Below are positions 16,996-24,933 of a DNA stretch of 64,000 bases, piece by piece (position 1 is the stretch's first letter; each line of letters begins with the position of its first letter). Under the pieces are notes generated by a model, which worked only from the letters and a program-made list of their open reading frames with translations, searched no databases and was not told the DNA's origin. The position numbers were made by a program, and so were the translations under genes. This DNA is from Rathayibacter sp. VKM Ac-2760. Its GTDB lineage: Bacteria > Actinomycetota > Actinomycetes > Actinomycetales > Microbacteriaceae. The stretch covers positions 3,720,001-3,784,000 of the forward strand of contig NZ_CP047173.1 in NCBI RefSeq assembly GCF_009834185.1, read 5' to 3'.

Positions 16996-17736
16996 TCAGA
17001 GCAGGCCGTGCCGCCGGAACGCCGTCCGGACGCCGTCCGCGCGGACGGAGGTCGTGACCTCGTCGGCGGCCGCGCGGGCCGCGTCGGAGGCGTTCCCCAT
17101 CGCGATGCCGACACCGGCGGCCGCCAGCATCTCGACGTCGTTCGAGCTGTCGCCGATCGCGATCGTGTCGGCGAGCGGGTGGCCGAGGTGCTCCGCCAGG
17201 CGGACGAGCGCGCTGCCCTTGTCCACCCCGCGGAGGCTGACCTCGCCACCCGCGTCGCCGAGCGACGGGATCGTGCCGGTGATGACGTGGAAGCGCTCGC
17301 CGAGGCCGTCGCGCACGAGGGCGAACGCGGTGCCGTCCTCGCCGAAGAAGGTCGCCTTGGCGATCCCCTCGGTCGGGACGGTGCCGGCGCCCGCTCCTCC
17401 GCTCGCGAAGACGTCGTCGAACGACTGCAGCGAGTAGGCGATCCCGTGCGCCTCGAAGAACCCGGCGATCGCCTCGACGTCCTCGGGCGGCATCGTGCGC
17501 GACTCGAGCAGGACGCCGTCGAGCTCGACGAAGCCGCCGGCCGCGGAGACGACCCCGTCGAAGCCGAGGTCGAGGACCTGCTGCGGGATCTCGGCGCGCG
17601 AGCGGCCGGTCGCGACGAGGACGAGGTGGCCGTTGCTCCGCGCGCCGGAGACGGCCTCGCGCACCGACGCGGCGATCACGCCCTCGTCCAGGATCGTGCC
17701 GTCGACGTCGAGCAGGACCAGTCGGGAGCGTGTCAC
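16996..17736 (-). CDS. Cof-type HAD hydrolase
   Basis: A 246-residue HAD-IIB (Cof) phosphatase. Motif I is LLDVDGTILDEG with the nucleophilic Asp, motif II a Thr in VLVATGRSRAEIPQ, and motifs III/IV are in KGSALVRLAEHLG and AIGDSSNDVEMLAAAGVGIA. The C2B cap sits between the second and third motifs. Such enzymes dephosphorylate sugar phosphates or flavin intermediates. GTG at 17736 is leaderless (TAGGCT six bases upstream). Confidence 0.88.
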   Translation of the reverse strand: MTRSRLVLLDVDGTILDEGVIAASVREAVSGARSNGHLVLVATGRSRAEIPQQVLDLGFDGVVSAAGGFVELDGVLLESRTMPPEDVEAIAGFFEAHGIAYSLQSFDDVFASGGAGAGTVPTEGIAKATFFGEDGTAFALVRDGLGERFHVITGTIPSLGDAGGEVSLRGVDKGSALVRLAEHLGHPLADTIAIGDSSNDVEMLAAAGVGIAMGNASDAARAAADEVTTSVRADGVRTAFRRHGLL

Positions 17737-17748
17737 CCGCGGAGCCTA
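17737..17748 (-). promoter_or_regulatory. Leaderless promoter -10
   Basis: TAGGCT (plus-strand 17743-17748) precedes the GTG at 17736 by six bases. Confidence 0.5.
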
Positions 17749-17770
17749 CCCGGCGCGCGCGGCGGCCCGG

Positions 17771-18394
17771 TCAGCCGAGGGTGCGCGGGGCCCGCCACTC
17801 CCAGGAGCGGTCCGCCTCGCCGATCGGCCGCAGCACGCGCGCCGGCACGCCGCCCGCGACGACCAGCGGGGGCACGCTCGCCGTGACGACCGCGCCCGCC
17901 GCCACGACCGAGCCCGCGCCGATCGTCACGCCGGGCAGCAGGATCGCGCCGGCGCCGATCCAGACGTCGTCCTCGATCACGACCGGCGCTGAGAACTGCG
18001 TGCCGTCGCGGCGCAGCTCCGGATGCACGGGGTGCCCGGTGGTGCTGATCGTGACGTTCGGCGCGATCATCACCCGGTCGCCGATCACGACCTCGACGTC
18101 GTCGACCAGCGTCAGCCCGAAGTTCACGTAGACGTTCGCGCCCAGCCGGACCCGGCTGCCGTAGGCGACGTGCAGCGGCGGCTCGACCCAGGCGCCCTCG
18201 CCGACCGCCTCGAACAGCTCGTGCAGCAGGCGCCGGCGCTCGTCGACCTCGCGGGGCCCGGTCGCGTTGTAGGCGTGCGCGAGCTCCTTGCCGCGGATCC
18301 GCTCCTCCTCGAGCGCCTCGAGCCCCTCGCCGGCATCGACGTACAGCTCGCGGGCGTCCATCCGCCGGCGGACCTCGTGCTCGCGCGCGTCCAT
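17771..18394 (-). CDS. Sugar O-acetyltransferase, maltose acetyltransferase-like
   Basis: A 207-residue left-handed beta-helix acetyltransferase. The N-terminal Mac domain has AHAYNATGPREVDERRRLL, followed by hexapeptide coils with the catalytic His in TTGHPVHPELR, and VIEDDVWIGAGAILLPGVTI near the end. It transfers acetyl from acetyl-CoA to a sugar hydroxyl in the cytoplasm. A GAGAGGGGG purine run before the ATG at 18394 is the ribosome site. Divergent from a LacI regulator, which suggests control by that protein as part of a sugar-use unit. Confidence 0.85.
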   Translation of the reverse strand: MDAREHEVRRRMDARELYVDAGEGLEALEEERIRGKELAHAYNATGPREVDERRRLLHELFEAVGEGAWVEPPLHVAYGSRVRLGANVYVNFGLTLVDDVEVVIGDRVMIAPNVTISTTGHPVHPELRRDGTQFSAPVVIEDDVWIGAGAILLPGVTIGAGSVVAAGAVVTASVPPLVVAGGVPARVLRPIGEADRSWEWRAPRTLG

Positions 18395-18478
18395 CGCGCC
18401 CCCTCTCGTCCGCACCAGCCTGGCACGGGGGCGCCCCCGGGCCCGTTGTACGGTGAGCGCAGCGAGCGGAGGAGGGAC

Positions 18479-19486
18479 ATGGCGGTCACGCTGCACGACG
18501 TCGCCCGCGCCGCCGACGTCTCGATCAAGACGGTCTCGAACGTCATCAACGACTACCCGCACGTGCGGCCCGCCACCCGCGAGCGCGTGCAAGCCGCGAT
18601 CACCGCGCTCGGCTACCGGCCCAACCTGGCCGCCCGCAGCCTCCGCCGCGGTCGCACCGGCGTGATCGGGCTCGCCCTGCCCGAGCTGAGCGTCCCCTAC
18701 TTCGCCGAGCTCGCCGACAGCGTGATGCGCGCGGCCGACGGCCGCGGACTCACCGTGCTGATCGAGCAGACCGGCGGCGACGCCGAGCGCGAGCGCAGCG
18801 TGCTGACCGGGGCGCGGCGCCGGCTCACCGACGGCCTGCTCTTCAGCCCGCTCGGCCTGGGCGAGGGCGACGAGGAGGCGCTCGCCGTCGACTCCCCGCT
18901 GGTGCTGCTCGGCGAGCGGATCTTCACCGGCCGGGTCGACCACGTCACGATGCAGAACGTGGCCGCCGCTCGCGCCGCCACCGCGCACCTGATCGCGGCG
19001 GGTCGACGCCGCATCGTCGCGCTCGGCGCGCACGAGGGCGGCGGCGTCAGCTCGGCCACCCTGCGGCTCGAGGGCTACCGCGCCGCCCTCGCCGACGCGG
19101 ACCTCCCCTTCGACGGGCGCCTGATCAGCGGCGCCGGGCCCTGGCGTCGCTCGGGCGGTGCGGAGGCGATGCGGCGCCTGCTCGAGAGCGGCCTCGATTT
19201 CGACGCCGTCTTCGCGCTCAACGACACGCTCGCGCTCGGCGCGCTGCGGGCGCTGCAGGACGCGGGCGTGCGGGTGCCGCGCGACGTCGCGGTGATCGGC
19301 TTCGACGACATCGACGAGGCGCGCTACTCCTCGCCGAGCCTCACCAGCATCGACTCCGGTCGCGACGAGATCGCCCGGACGGCGGTCGACCTGCTCGAGG
19401 CGCGGATCGACGGCACGCGGTCCGGGCCGCCGGAGCTGCTCGAGGCCGCGTTCGCGCTGATCGCGCGGGAGTCGACCGCGGGCTGA
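18479..19486 (+). CDS. LacI family transcriptional regulator
   Basis: A 335-residue repressor. The N-terminal helix-turn-helix and hinge are canonical (VTLHDVARAADVSIKTVSNV, then RERVQAAITALGYRPNLAAR). The periplasmic-binding-protein-like sensor follows, ending with VIGFDDIDEARYSSPSLTSI. GGAGG upstream of the ATG supports the start; a TACGGT box at 18449-18454 is a candidate -10. Candidate targets are the divergent acetyltransferase and the arabinofuranosidase 600 bases downstream, which has a strong operator palindrome. The ligand is unknown. Confidence 0.9.
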   Translation: MAVTLHDVARAADVSIKTVSNVINDYPHVRPATRERVQAAITALGYRPNLAARSLRRGRTGVIGLALPELSVPYFAELADSVMRAADGRGLTVLIEQTGGDAERERSVLTGARRRLTDGLLFSPLGLGEGDEEALAVDSPLVLLGERIFTGRVDHVTMQNVAAARAATAHLIAAGRRRIVALGAHEGGGVSSATLRLEGYRAALADADLPFDGRLISGAGPWRRSGGAEAMRRLLESGLDFDAVFALNDTLALGALRALQDAGVRVPRDVAVIGFDDIDEARYSSPSLTSIDSGRDEIARTAVDLLEARIDGTRSGPPELLEAAFALIARESTAG

Positions 19487-19507
19487 GGGCTGGGTGCGGC
19501 TGCCCGG

Positions 19508-19938
19508 TCAGCAGGCGCAGATCTCCCGCCGGATCCAGTCGCCGGCCTCCGCGACCCGCAGCTCCCCGCGGCGCAGCAGCCGGCTCCACTCGACCGCCCG
19601 ACCGGTCAGCCGGTCGTCCGCACTGCCGCGCGGGTCGCCGCCGGCCGTGCGCATCAGGAGGTGCGCGAGCGGGCCGCCGAGGTGCAGCGTCGCGCCGGCC
19701 ACGCCCGCGAAGTGCCGGGCCTGGCCGCGGGTGCCGTCGTCGTAGGGACCCTCGAAGCCGCGGCCGCGGATCCGGTTGCTGCCGCCGCTGGCGAGGTCGG
19801 CCAGCCCGAGCGGCAGCGGCCGGATGCCGGCCACCTCGCGCGCGACGGCCGCGATCAGCGCGCGCGCGGCCGGGGCGAGGCGGCGGCCAGAGCGTCGACG
19901 CGGTCGGCGAGCGCGGAGCAGGCGTCGGTGGCGTTCAC
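19508..19938 (-). CDS. Conserved-type hypothetical protein, apparent frameshift near 19872
   Basis: The C-terminal 120 residues read smoothly (REVAGIRPLPLGLADLASGG, GTRGQARHFAGVAG, then DDRLTGRAVEWSRLL to a Cys-rich end ICAC). Upstream in the same frame the sequence turns into Arg-rich nonsense. One frame over there is a natural N-terminus from a GTG at 19938 (NATDACSALADRVDALAAAS). Adding one base to the G4 run at 19872-19875 joins them into a 143-residue protein. I do not recognise a function. The recurring GTRGQARHFAG segment is probably a family motif. It could also be an intact shorter protein starting at an internal GTG. Confidence 0.5.
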
Positions 19939-20009
19939 CGGCCCAGTCGAGCACACGGCGACTGAACGGCGGCGGGGAGGGCGGCCGGGGGGCGGCGGGG
20001 GCGGCGGTC

Positions 20010-20063
20010 TTGACACCGGCCGCGCGGGCCCGCACCATCGTTTCTACAACGTTAGAAACGATG
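20010..20063 (+). promoter_or_regulatory. Promoter and operator palindrome of the arabinofuranosidase gene
   Basis: TTGACA at 20010-20015 is a candidate -35. A perfect 11-base inverted repeat (CATCGTTTCTA at 20036-20046, its complement at 20053-20063, 6-base spacer CAACGT) covers the region where the -10 and transcript start should be. Its length and symmetry fit a LacI- or GntR-type dimer; the LacI gene at 18479 is the nearest candidate regulator. Confidence 0.75.
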
Positions 20064-20101
20064 CGCGGGGATCGCCCGCGGCTGCCTCGGAAGGGCCACG
20101 A

Positions 20102-21643
20102 ATGACCGACGCCACCACCTCCCCCGCCGCCGCGCGCATCACCCTGGACCCGGCCGCGGTCGTCGCCCCCGTGAACCCCCGGCTCTTCGGCTCGTTCGTC
20201 GAGCACCTCGGCCGCTGCGTCTACGACGGGATCTACGAGCCCGGCCACCCCACCGCGAACGAGGACGGCTTCCGCCTCGACGTCGTCGAGCTGGTCAAGG
20301 AGCTGGGCTCCACCACCGTCCGCTACCCCGGCGGCAACTTCGTCTCCGGCTACCGCTGGGAGGACGGCGTCGGCCCGCGCGAGGACCGCCCGCGCCGCCG
20401 CGACCTGGCCTGGCACTCGCTCGAGACCAACGAGGTCGGCCTGGACGACTTCGCGAAGTGGGCGAAGCTGACCGGCAGCGAGATCATGTACGCCGTCAAC
20501 CTCGGCACCCGCGGCGTCCTCGAGGCGCTCGACGTGCTCGAGTACGCCAACGGCACGGCCGGCACCTTCCTCGCCGACCAGCGCATCGCGAACGGCGCGA
20601 CCGAGCCGCACGACATCCGGATGTGGTGCCTCGGCAACGAGATGGACGGCCCCTGGCAGGTCGGCCACATGAACGCCGACGACTACGGCAAGCTCGCCTC
20701 CCGCACCGCGAAGGCGCTCAAGATCGCCGACCCGTCGCTCGAGCTCGTGGTCTGCGGCTCGTCCGGCTCGTCGATGCCGACCTTCGGCGAGTGGGAGCGC
20801 GTCGTCCTCGAGCACACCTACGACGACGTCGAGTACGTCTCCTGCCACGCCTACTACCAGGAGTACGACGGCGACCTCGGCTCGTTCCTCGCCTCCTCCG
20901 TCGAGATGGAGTACTTCATCGCGACCGTCGCCGCGACCGTCGACCACGTGAAGCACAAGCTCCGGAAGACCAAGGACATCAAGCTCTCCTTCGACGAGTG
21001 GAACGTCTGGTACCTCTCGGAGTGGAACGCGAAGGAGCAGGCCGACGCCGCCGGCGACCAGAGCACTCGCGAGTGGGAGTACGCGCCGCGACTGCTCGAG
21101 GACGTCTACTCCGTCGCCGACGCGGTCGTGCTCGGCAACCTGATGATCACGCTGCTGAAGAACTCGGACCGGGTCACCTCGGCCTCGCTCGCGCAGCTCG
21201 TCAACGTCATCGCGCCGATCATGACCGAGCCCGGAGGCGCCGCCTGGCGCCAGACCACGTTCTTCCCGTTCTCGACCACCGCGCGCCTCGCCTCCGGCTC
21301 GGTGCTGCGGCCCCGGATCGAGGTCGGGTCGTACGCGACCGCGCGCCACGGCGACGCGCCGCTGGTCGACTCCGTCGCGACGCTCGACGAGGGCCGCGCG
21401 TCGGTCTTCCTGGTCAACCGCTCGACGACCGAGCCGCTCGAGGTGTCGGTCGACGTGAGCGGCCTCGGCGTCACGACCGTCGCCGAGGCGGTCGGGATCT
21501 TCGACGAGGACGTCTACGCGAAGAACACGAAGGACGACCAGGAGCGCGTGGGCCTCACGCCCGTCGACGCGACGCTGGCCGACGGCGTGCTGACGCTCGT
21601 CCTGCCCCCCGTGTCCTGGACGGCGGTCGCGCTGACGGCCTGA
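20102..21643 (+). CDS. Alpha-N-arabinofuranosidase, GH51
   Basis: A 513-residue intracellular glycosidase with the full GH51 layout: a (beta/alpha)8 barrel followed by a beta-sandwich. The acid/base Glu is E180 in WCLGNEMDGPW, and the nucleophile is E299 in FDEWNVWY. RYPGGNFVSGYRWEDGVGP is the signature substrate loop. No signal peptide is present, so it acts on imported arabino-oligosaccharides, releasing L-arabinose. The ATG at 20102 is the first start after the operator. No transporter or arabinose catabolic genes are adjacent. Confidence 0.93.
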   Translation: MTDATTSPAAARITLDPAAVVAPVNPRLFGSFVEHLGRCVYDGIYEPGHPTANEDGFRLDVVELVKELGSTTVRYPGGNFVSGYRWEDGVGPREDRPRRRDLAWHSLETNEVGLDDFAKWAKLTGSEIMYAVNLGTRGVLEALDVLEYANGTAGTFLADQRIANGATEPHDIRMWCLGNEMDGPWQVGHMNADDYGKLASRTAKALKIADPSLELVVCGSSGSSMPTFGEWERVVLEHTYDDVEYVSCHAYYQEYDGDLGSFLASSVEMEYFIATVAATVDHVKHKLRKTKDIKLSFDEWNVWYLSEWNAKEQADAAGDQSTREWEYAPRLLEDVYSVADAVVLGNLMITLLKNSDRVTSASLAQLVNVIAPIMTEPGGAAWRQTTFFPFSTTARLASGSVLRPRIEVGSYATARHGDAPLVDSVATLDEGRASVFLVNRSTTEPLEVSVDVSGLGVTTVAEAVGIFDEDVYAKNTKDDQERVGLTPVDATLADGVLTLVLPPVSWTAVALTA

Positions 21644-21664
21644 CGCCCGGGCCTCGATGCGCGC

Positions 21665-21738
21665 GCCTGCGGCCCGCTGCTCGACCAGCAGGACCCCTTG
21701 CTGATCGAGCAGCCCGCGCAGCGGGCGTATCGAGATCC
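21665..21738. repeat. Dispersed palindromic repeat (two head-to-head copies)
   Basis: A TGCTCGACCAGCA half-unit is followed by a full unit CTTGCTGATCGAGCAG...GCGTATCGAGATCC. Same family as units at 25931, 25989, 40531, 58947, 58980 and 61613-61790. Located between converging operon ends, so it can form a hairpin in both transcripts. Confidence 0.75.
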
Positions 21739-21753
21739 CCGTCCGCCCGCACC

Positions 21754-22404
21754 TCAGCGCAGGAGCGCCTCGAGATCCGCGACCCCGCGCCCCGCGAGCG
21801 TCGCCCAGAGCGTGCGATCCGCCCCCGCCGCGAGCTCCGCGTCGTGCGGCACCCCGATCGCGCACGCCCCCGAGGCGACCGCCGCCGCGAGCCCGGTCGG
21901 CGAGTCCTCGATCGCGATGCAGCGCGCGACATCGACCCCGAGGATCGCTGCGGCCAGCAGGTACGGCTCCGGATGCGGCTTGCCCCGCGACACGTCGTCG
22001 CCCGTGACGAGCGCGGCGAGCGGCACCTCGGCGGCGAGTGCGTCGGCGACGACCCGCGCCATGACCCGCGAGGAGGTCGTCACGATCGCCTGCCGCACCC
22101 CGGCCGTGTGCACGTCGCGCAGCAGCTCGCGCGCGCCCGGCCGCCAGTCGAGCCCGCGGCGCATCTCGGCGAGCACGTCGCGCTCGAGCTCCGCCTCCAC
22201 CTCCGCGCCGGGCAGGTCGACGCCGGCGTCCTGCAGCGCCTGCACCGTCTGCGCCATCGTGCTGCCGATCAGCGCGAGCGCGTCGGCGTGCGTCCACTCG
22301 CGGCCGAAGCGCGCGGCGAGCCGCTCCTGCGCCCGGACCCAGGCCGGCTCCGAGTCGACGATCGTGCCGTCCATGTCCCAGAGCACCGCCTCGATCGCGC
22401 TCAC
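21754..22404 (-). CDS. HAD-IA hydrolase, beta-phosphoglucomutase-like
   Basis: A 216-residue HAD phosphatase. Motif I is LWDMDGTIVDSEPAW, motif II TTSSR, motif III is the Lys in SRGKPHPEPY, and motif IV IEDSPTGLAAAVASG. The helical cap between motif I and II places it with sugar-phosphate phosphatases or phosphoglucomutases. The GTG at 22404 overlaps the stop of the upstream MFS gene (GTGA), so the pair is coupled. Confidence 0.87.
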   Translation of the reverse strand: MSAIEAVLWDMDGTIVDSEPAWVRAQERLAARFGREWTHADALALIGSTMAQTVQALQDAGVDLPGAEVEAELERDVLAEMRRGLDWRPGARELLRDVHTAGVRQAIVTTSSRVMARVVADALAAEVPLAALVTGDDVSRGKPHPEPYLLAAAILGVDVARCIAIEDSPTGLAAAVASGACAIGVPHDAELAAGADRTLWATLAGRGVADLEALLR

Positions 22405-23633
22405 GACGCCGCCTCCGTCGTGCGCCGGCGGCTGAGGACCCCGGCGAGCAGCACCGCGACCACCCCCGCGATCGGCACCACGAGCAGGCCGGCGCGCAGC
22501 CCCGCGCCGTCCGCGACGAGGCCGACGACGGGCGGCGAGAGCAGGAAGCCGAGCCGCATCAGCCAGGAGACGAGCGTCACACCGGTGCCCGCGCGCAGCC
22601 CCGGGATCTCGTCCGCCTCGTGCATCGCGGCCGGCACGGTGGTGGCGAGCCCGAAGCCCGCGGCGGCGAAGCCGGCGATCGTGCCGGGGACGGAGGGGAA
22701 CGCCAGCGCCGCGCCCATCCCGAGCGCCGCGATCAACCCGCCGACCCGCACCACCGCGCGCTGGCCGAAGCGGTCGACCAGCCGGTCGCCCATGATCCGG
22801 CCGACGAACTGGGCGCCGACGAGCGCGACGAAGCCGTACGCCGCGACCGCCGCCGGCGCGCCGAGCGAGCCGTTCAGGTACACGGCCGCCCAGGTCGAGG
22901 CCGCGTCCTCGACGAGCGTGCCGGCGATCGCCACCGCGACGAGCGCGGCCAGGATCAGCGCCACCCGCGGGCGGACGCGCGCCCGGACGACCGGCGCCGA
23001 TGCTCCCGACCCGGCGGCCGACTCGTCGTCGCGCCCCGGCAGGCAGAAGCGCAGCGCGATCAGCGAGACGATCGCGAAGAGCACCCCCGAGACGCTCAAG
23101 TGCACCGCCCGCGGCACCCCGAGCGCGATCGCCCCGGCCGCCATCGAGCCGCCGAGCACCGCGCCGATCGACCAGATCGCGTGGAAGGAGTTGATGATCG
23201 AGCGGCCGTAGCGGCGCTGCACCCGCAGGCCGTGGGTGTTCTGCGCGACGTCGGTGATCGCGTCCGTCGCCCCGGCGACAGCGAGCGCGCCGGCGAAGAC
23301 CAGCAGCGACGGCGAGAAGCCCGCCAGCACGGTGCCGACGGCGGTGAGGATCGTGCCGAGCACGGCGGCGCGCCCGCTGCCGAGGCGGCGGATCACGACG
23401 GCCGCGGCGAGCCCGGCGACGATCGCGCCGGCCGGGAACGCCGCGATCGCGACTCCGTACGCCGCGTTGTCGAGCGCGAGGTCGGCCTTGATCTCGGGGT
23501 AGCGCGGGACGAGGTTGGCGAAGAGCGCGCCGTTGGTGAGGAACAGCGCGGCGACGGCGGCGCGGGCGCGGCGGATCTCGGGCGCCGGCGGTGCGGTCGG
23601 CGGAGCGGTGGCGGGGGCGGTGACGCGGGGCAT
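22401..23633 (-). CDS. MFS transporter
   Basis: A 410-residue, 12-helix transporter. AALFLTNGALFANLVPRYPE at helix 1 and the following IKADLALDNAAYGVAI resemble the sugar-efflux/FucP-like and YbjJ-type MFS group. A Gly/Ser-rich charged loop follows helix 6 (PGRDDESAAGSGASAP). The ATG at 23633 sits next to a 37-base divergent spacer with a TetR-type palindrome. The HAD gene downstream is translationally coupled, consistent with handling of a phosphorylatable sugar. Confidence 0.85.
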   Translation of the reverse strand: MPRVTAPATAPPTAPPAPEIRRARAAVAALFLTNGALFANLVPRYPEIKADLALDNAAYGVAIAAFPAGAIVAGLAAAVVIRRLGSGRAAVLGTILTAVGTVLAGFSPSLLVFAGALAVAGATDAITDVAQNTHGLRVQRRYGRSIINSFHAIWSIGAVLGGSMAAGAIALGVPRAVHLSVSGVLFAIVSLIALRFCLPGRDDESAAGSGASAPVVRARVRPRVALILAALVAVAIAGTLVEDAASTWAAVYLNGSLGAPAAVAAYGFVALVGAQFVGRIMGDRLVDRFGQRAVVRVGGLIAALGMGAALAFPSVPGTIAGFAAAGFGLATTVPAAMHEADEIPGLRAGTGVTLVSWLMRLGFLLSPPVVGLVADGAGLRAGLLVVPIAGVVAVLLAGVLSRRRTTEAAS

Positions 23634-23642
23634 GCGTACGAA

Positions 23643-23670
23643 CGTACACGCACTGTGTACGATCGTGCAC
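23643..23670. promoter_or_regulatory. TetR-type operator within divergent leaderless promoter
   Basis: A perfect 7-5-7 palindrome CGTACAC/GTGTACG spans 23643-23661. The rightward -10 box TACGAT (23658-23663) begins inside it and ends seven bases before the ATG at 23671. A bound dimer would block both the MFS gene and the acetyltransferase-TetR operon. Confidence 0.7.
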
Positions 23671-24252
23671 ATGGACCACTTCGCCGGGGACGACCGCACC
23701 AACCGCGAGCGGATGCTCGCCGGAGACCTCTACATCGCCGACGACCCCGAGAACGCGCGGCTGGCCCAGCGCGCGGTCCGGCTCGCCGACGCGTACCACC
23801 GCGCCGCCGTCGCCGACGAGGCCGCCGCGCGCCCACTGCTGGCGGAGCTGCTCGGCTCGCTCGGCGAGGACGCGTTCGTGAAGCCGCCGCTCTTCGTCGA
23901 CTACGGCGAGAACATCCGGATCGGGCCGCGCAGCTTCGTCAACTACAACCTGACCGCGCTCGACGTCGCAGCGATCACGATCGGCGCCGACTGCCAGATC
24001 GGCCCGAACGTGCAGCTGCTCACGCCCACGCACCCGGTCGAGCCCGGCCCGCGCCGCGACAAGCTCGAAGCGGCGCTGCCGATCACGATCGGCGACAACG
24101 TCTGGCTCGGCGGCGGCGTGATCGTCTGCCCCGGCGTCAGCATCGGCGACGACAGCGTGATCGGGGCCGGCGCGGTCGTGACGCGCGACATCCCCGCCGG
24201 AGTGGTCGCCGTGGGCAACCCGGCGCGGGTGATCCGGAGCATCGCGGAGTGA
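23671..24252 (+). CDS. Sugar O-acetyltransferase (maltose/galactoside type)
   Basis: A 193-residue hexapeptide-repeat acetyltransferase. The Mac domain opens with RERMLAGDLYIADDPENARL. The catalytic His is in LLTPTHPVEPGPRRD, and the beta-helix ends VWLGGGVIVCPGVSIG. It acetylates a sugar with acetyl-CoA, often as detoxification of non-metabolised sugars, which suits its pairing with an MFS exporter across the same operator. Leaderless ATG. Its stop overlaps the TetR start (GTGA). Confidence 0.88.
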   Translation: MDHFAGDDRTNRERMLAGDLYIADDPENARLAQRAVRLADAYHRAAVADEAAARPLLAELLGSLGEDAFVKPPLFVDYGENIRIGPRSFVNYNLTALDVAAITIGADCQIGPNVQLLTPTHPVEPGPRRDKLEAALPITIGDNVWLGGGVIVCPGVSIGDDSVIGAGAVVTRDIPAGVVAVGNPARVIRSIAE

Positions 24253-24806
24253 GCGAGCCCGCCCCCCGCGCGCCGCGGCGCACCGACCCGCACCGCCGCG
24301 ACCGCATCATCGACGCCTGCCTCGACGTGATCGCGGAGTCGGGCGTCACCGGCACCTCGCACCGCCGGGTCGCCGCCGCGGCCGACGTGCCGCTCGGCTC
24401 GATGAGCTACCACTTCGCCGGGATGGACGAGCTGCTGCGCGAGGCGTTCACCCGCTTCGCCGACTCCGTCGCCGAGCAGACGCTGCGGCGGATGACCGGC
24501 GCGCGGACCGCCGAGCAGGCGCGCCAGGCCGTCATCGACGTGGTCGTGCACGACATCTTCGGCAGCCGCCGCGAGCTCGTGATCACCCACGAGCTCTACA
24601 CGCTCGCCGCCCGCCGCCCGGAGTACCGCAGCATCACCCGCAGCTGGATGGCCCGCTCGCGCGCCGCCCTCGAGCTGCACTTCGACCCGGTCACCGCCCG
24701 CATGCTCGACGCGCTGATGGAGGGCCTCACCATCCACCGCGCCCTCGACGAGGAGCCGGCCGACGACGCCCTCGTCCGCGACGCCGTCCGCCGCCTGACC
24801 GGCTGA
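24249..24806 (+). CDS. TetR family regulator
   Basis: A 185-residue repressor with helix-turn-helix GTSHRRVAAAADVPLGSMSY followed by a one-domain helical ligand-binding region. The GTG at 24249 overlaps the acetyltransferase stop by four bases; no earlier in-frame start retains homology. By position it is the autoregulator of its operon and of the divergent MFS/HAD operon, acting on the palindrome at 23643-23661. This assignment rests on context. Confidence 0.86.
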   Translation: MSEPAPRAPRRTDPHRRDRIIDACLDVIAESGVTGTSHRRVAAAADVPLGSMSYHFAGMDELLREAFTRFADSVAEQTLRRMTGARTAEQARQAVIDVVVHDIFGSRRELVITHELYTLAARRPEYRSITRSWMARSRAALELHFDPVTARMLDALMEGLTIHRALDEEPADDALVRDAVRRLTG

Positions 24807-24818
24807 CCCCCCTCCCCT

Positions 24819-24891
24819 CCCTTCCGCGAGATGCCACTTGTGAGCACGACACGCCGCGGGAGGCGAGCACAAGTGGCATCTCGCGGAAGGG
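24819..24891. repeat. Long hairpin repeat, copy 2
   Basis: Perfect 24-base arms at 24819-24842 and 24868-24891, sharing the CCGCGAGATGCCACTT core and the GAGCACGACACGCCG centre with the copy at 1404-1466. It lies between two genes transcribed in the same direction (TetR and glutaminase), so it is not just a convergent terminator. Confidence 0.88.
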
Positions 24892-24921
24892 GGCGGGCGC
24901 GGGGCGGGCGGGCGGGACTGG

Positions 24922-24933
24922 CAGGGTGGGGGG
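24922..24933 (+). promoter_or_regulatory. Possible leaderless -10 for glsA
   Basis: CAGGGT at 24922-24927 lies six bases before the ATG. The match is weak, and the G-run between could alternatively serve as a ribosome site. Confidence 0.3.
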
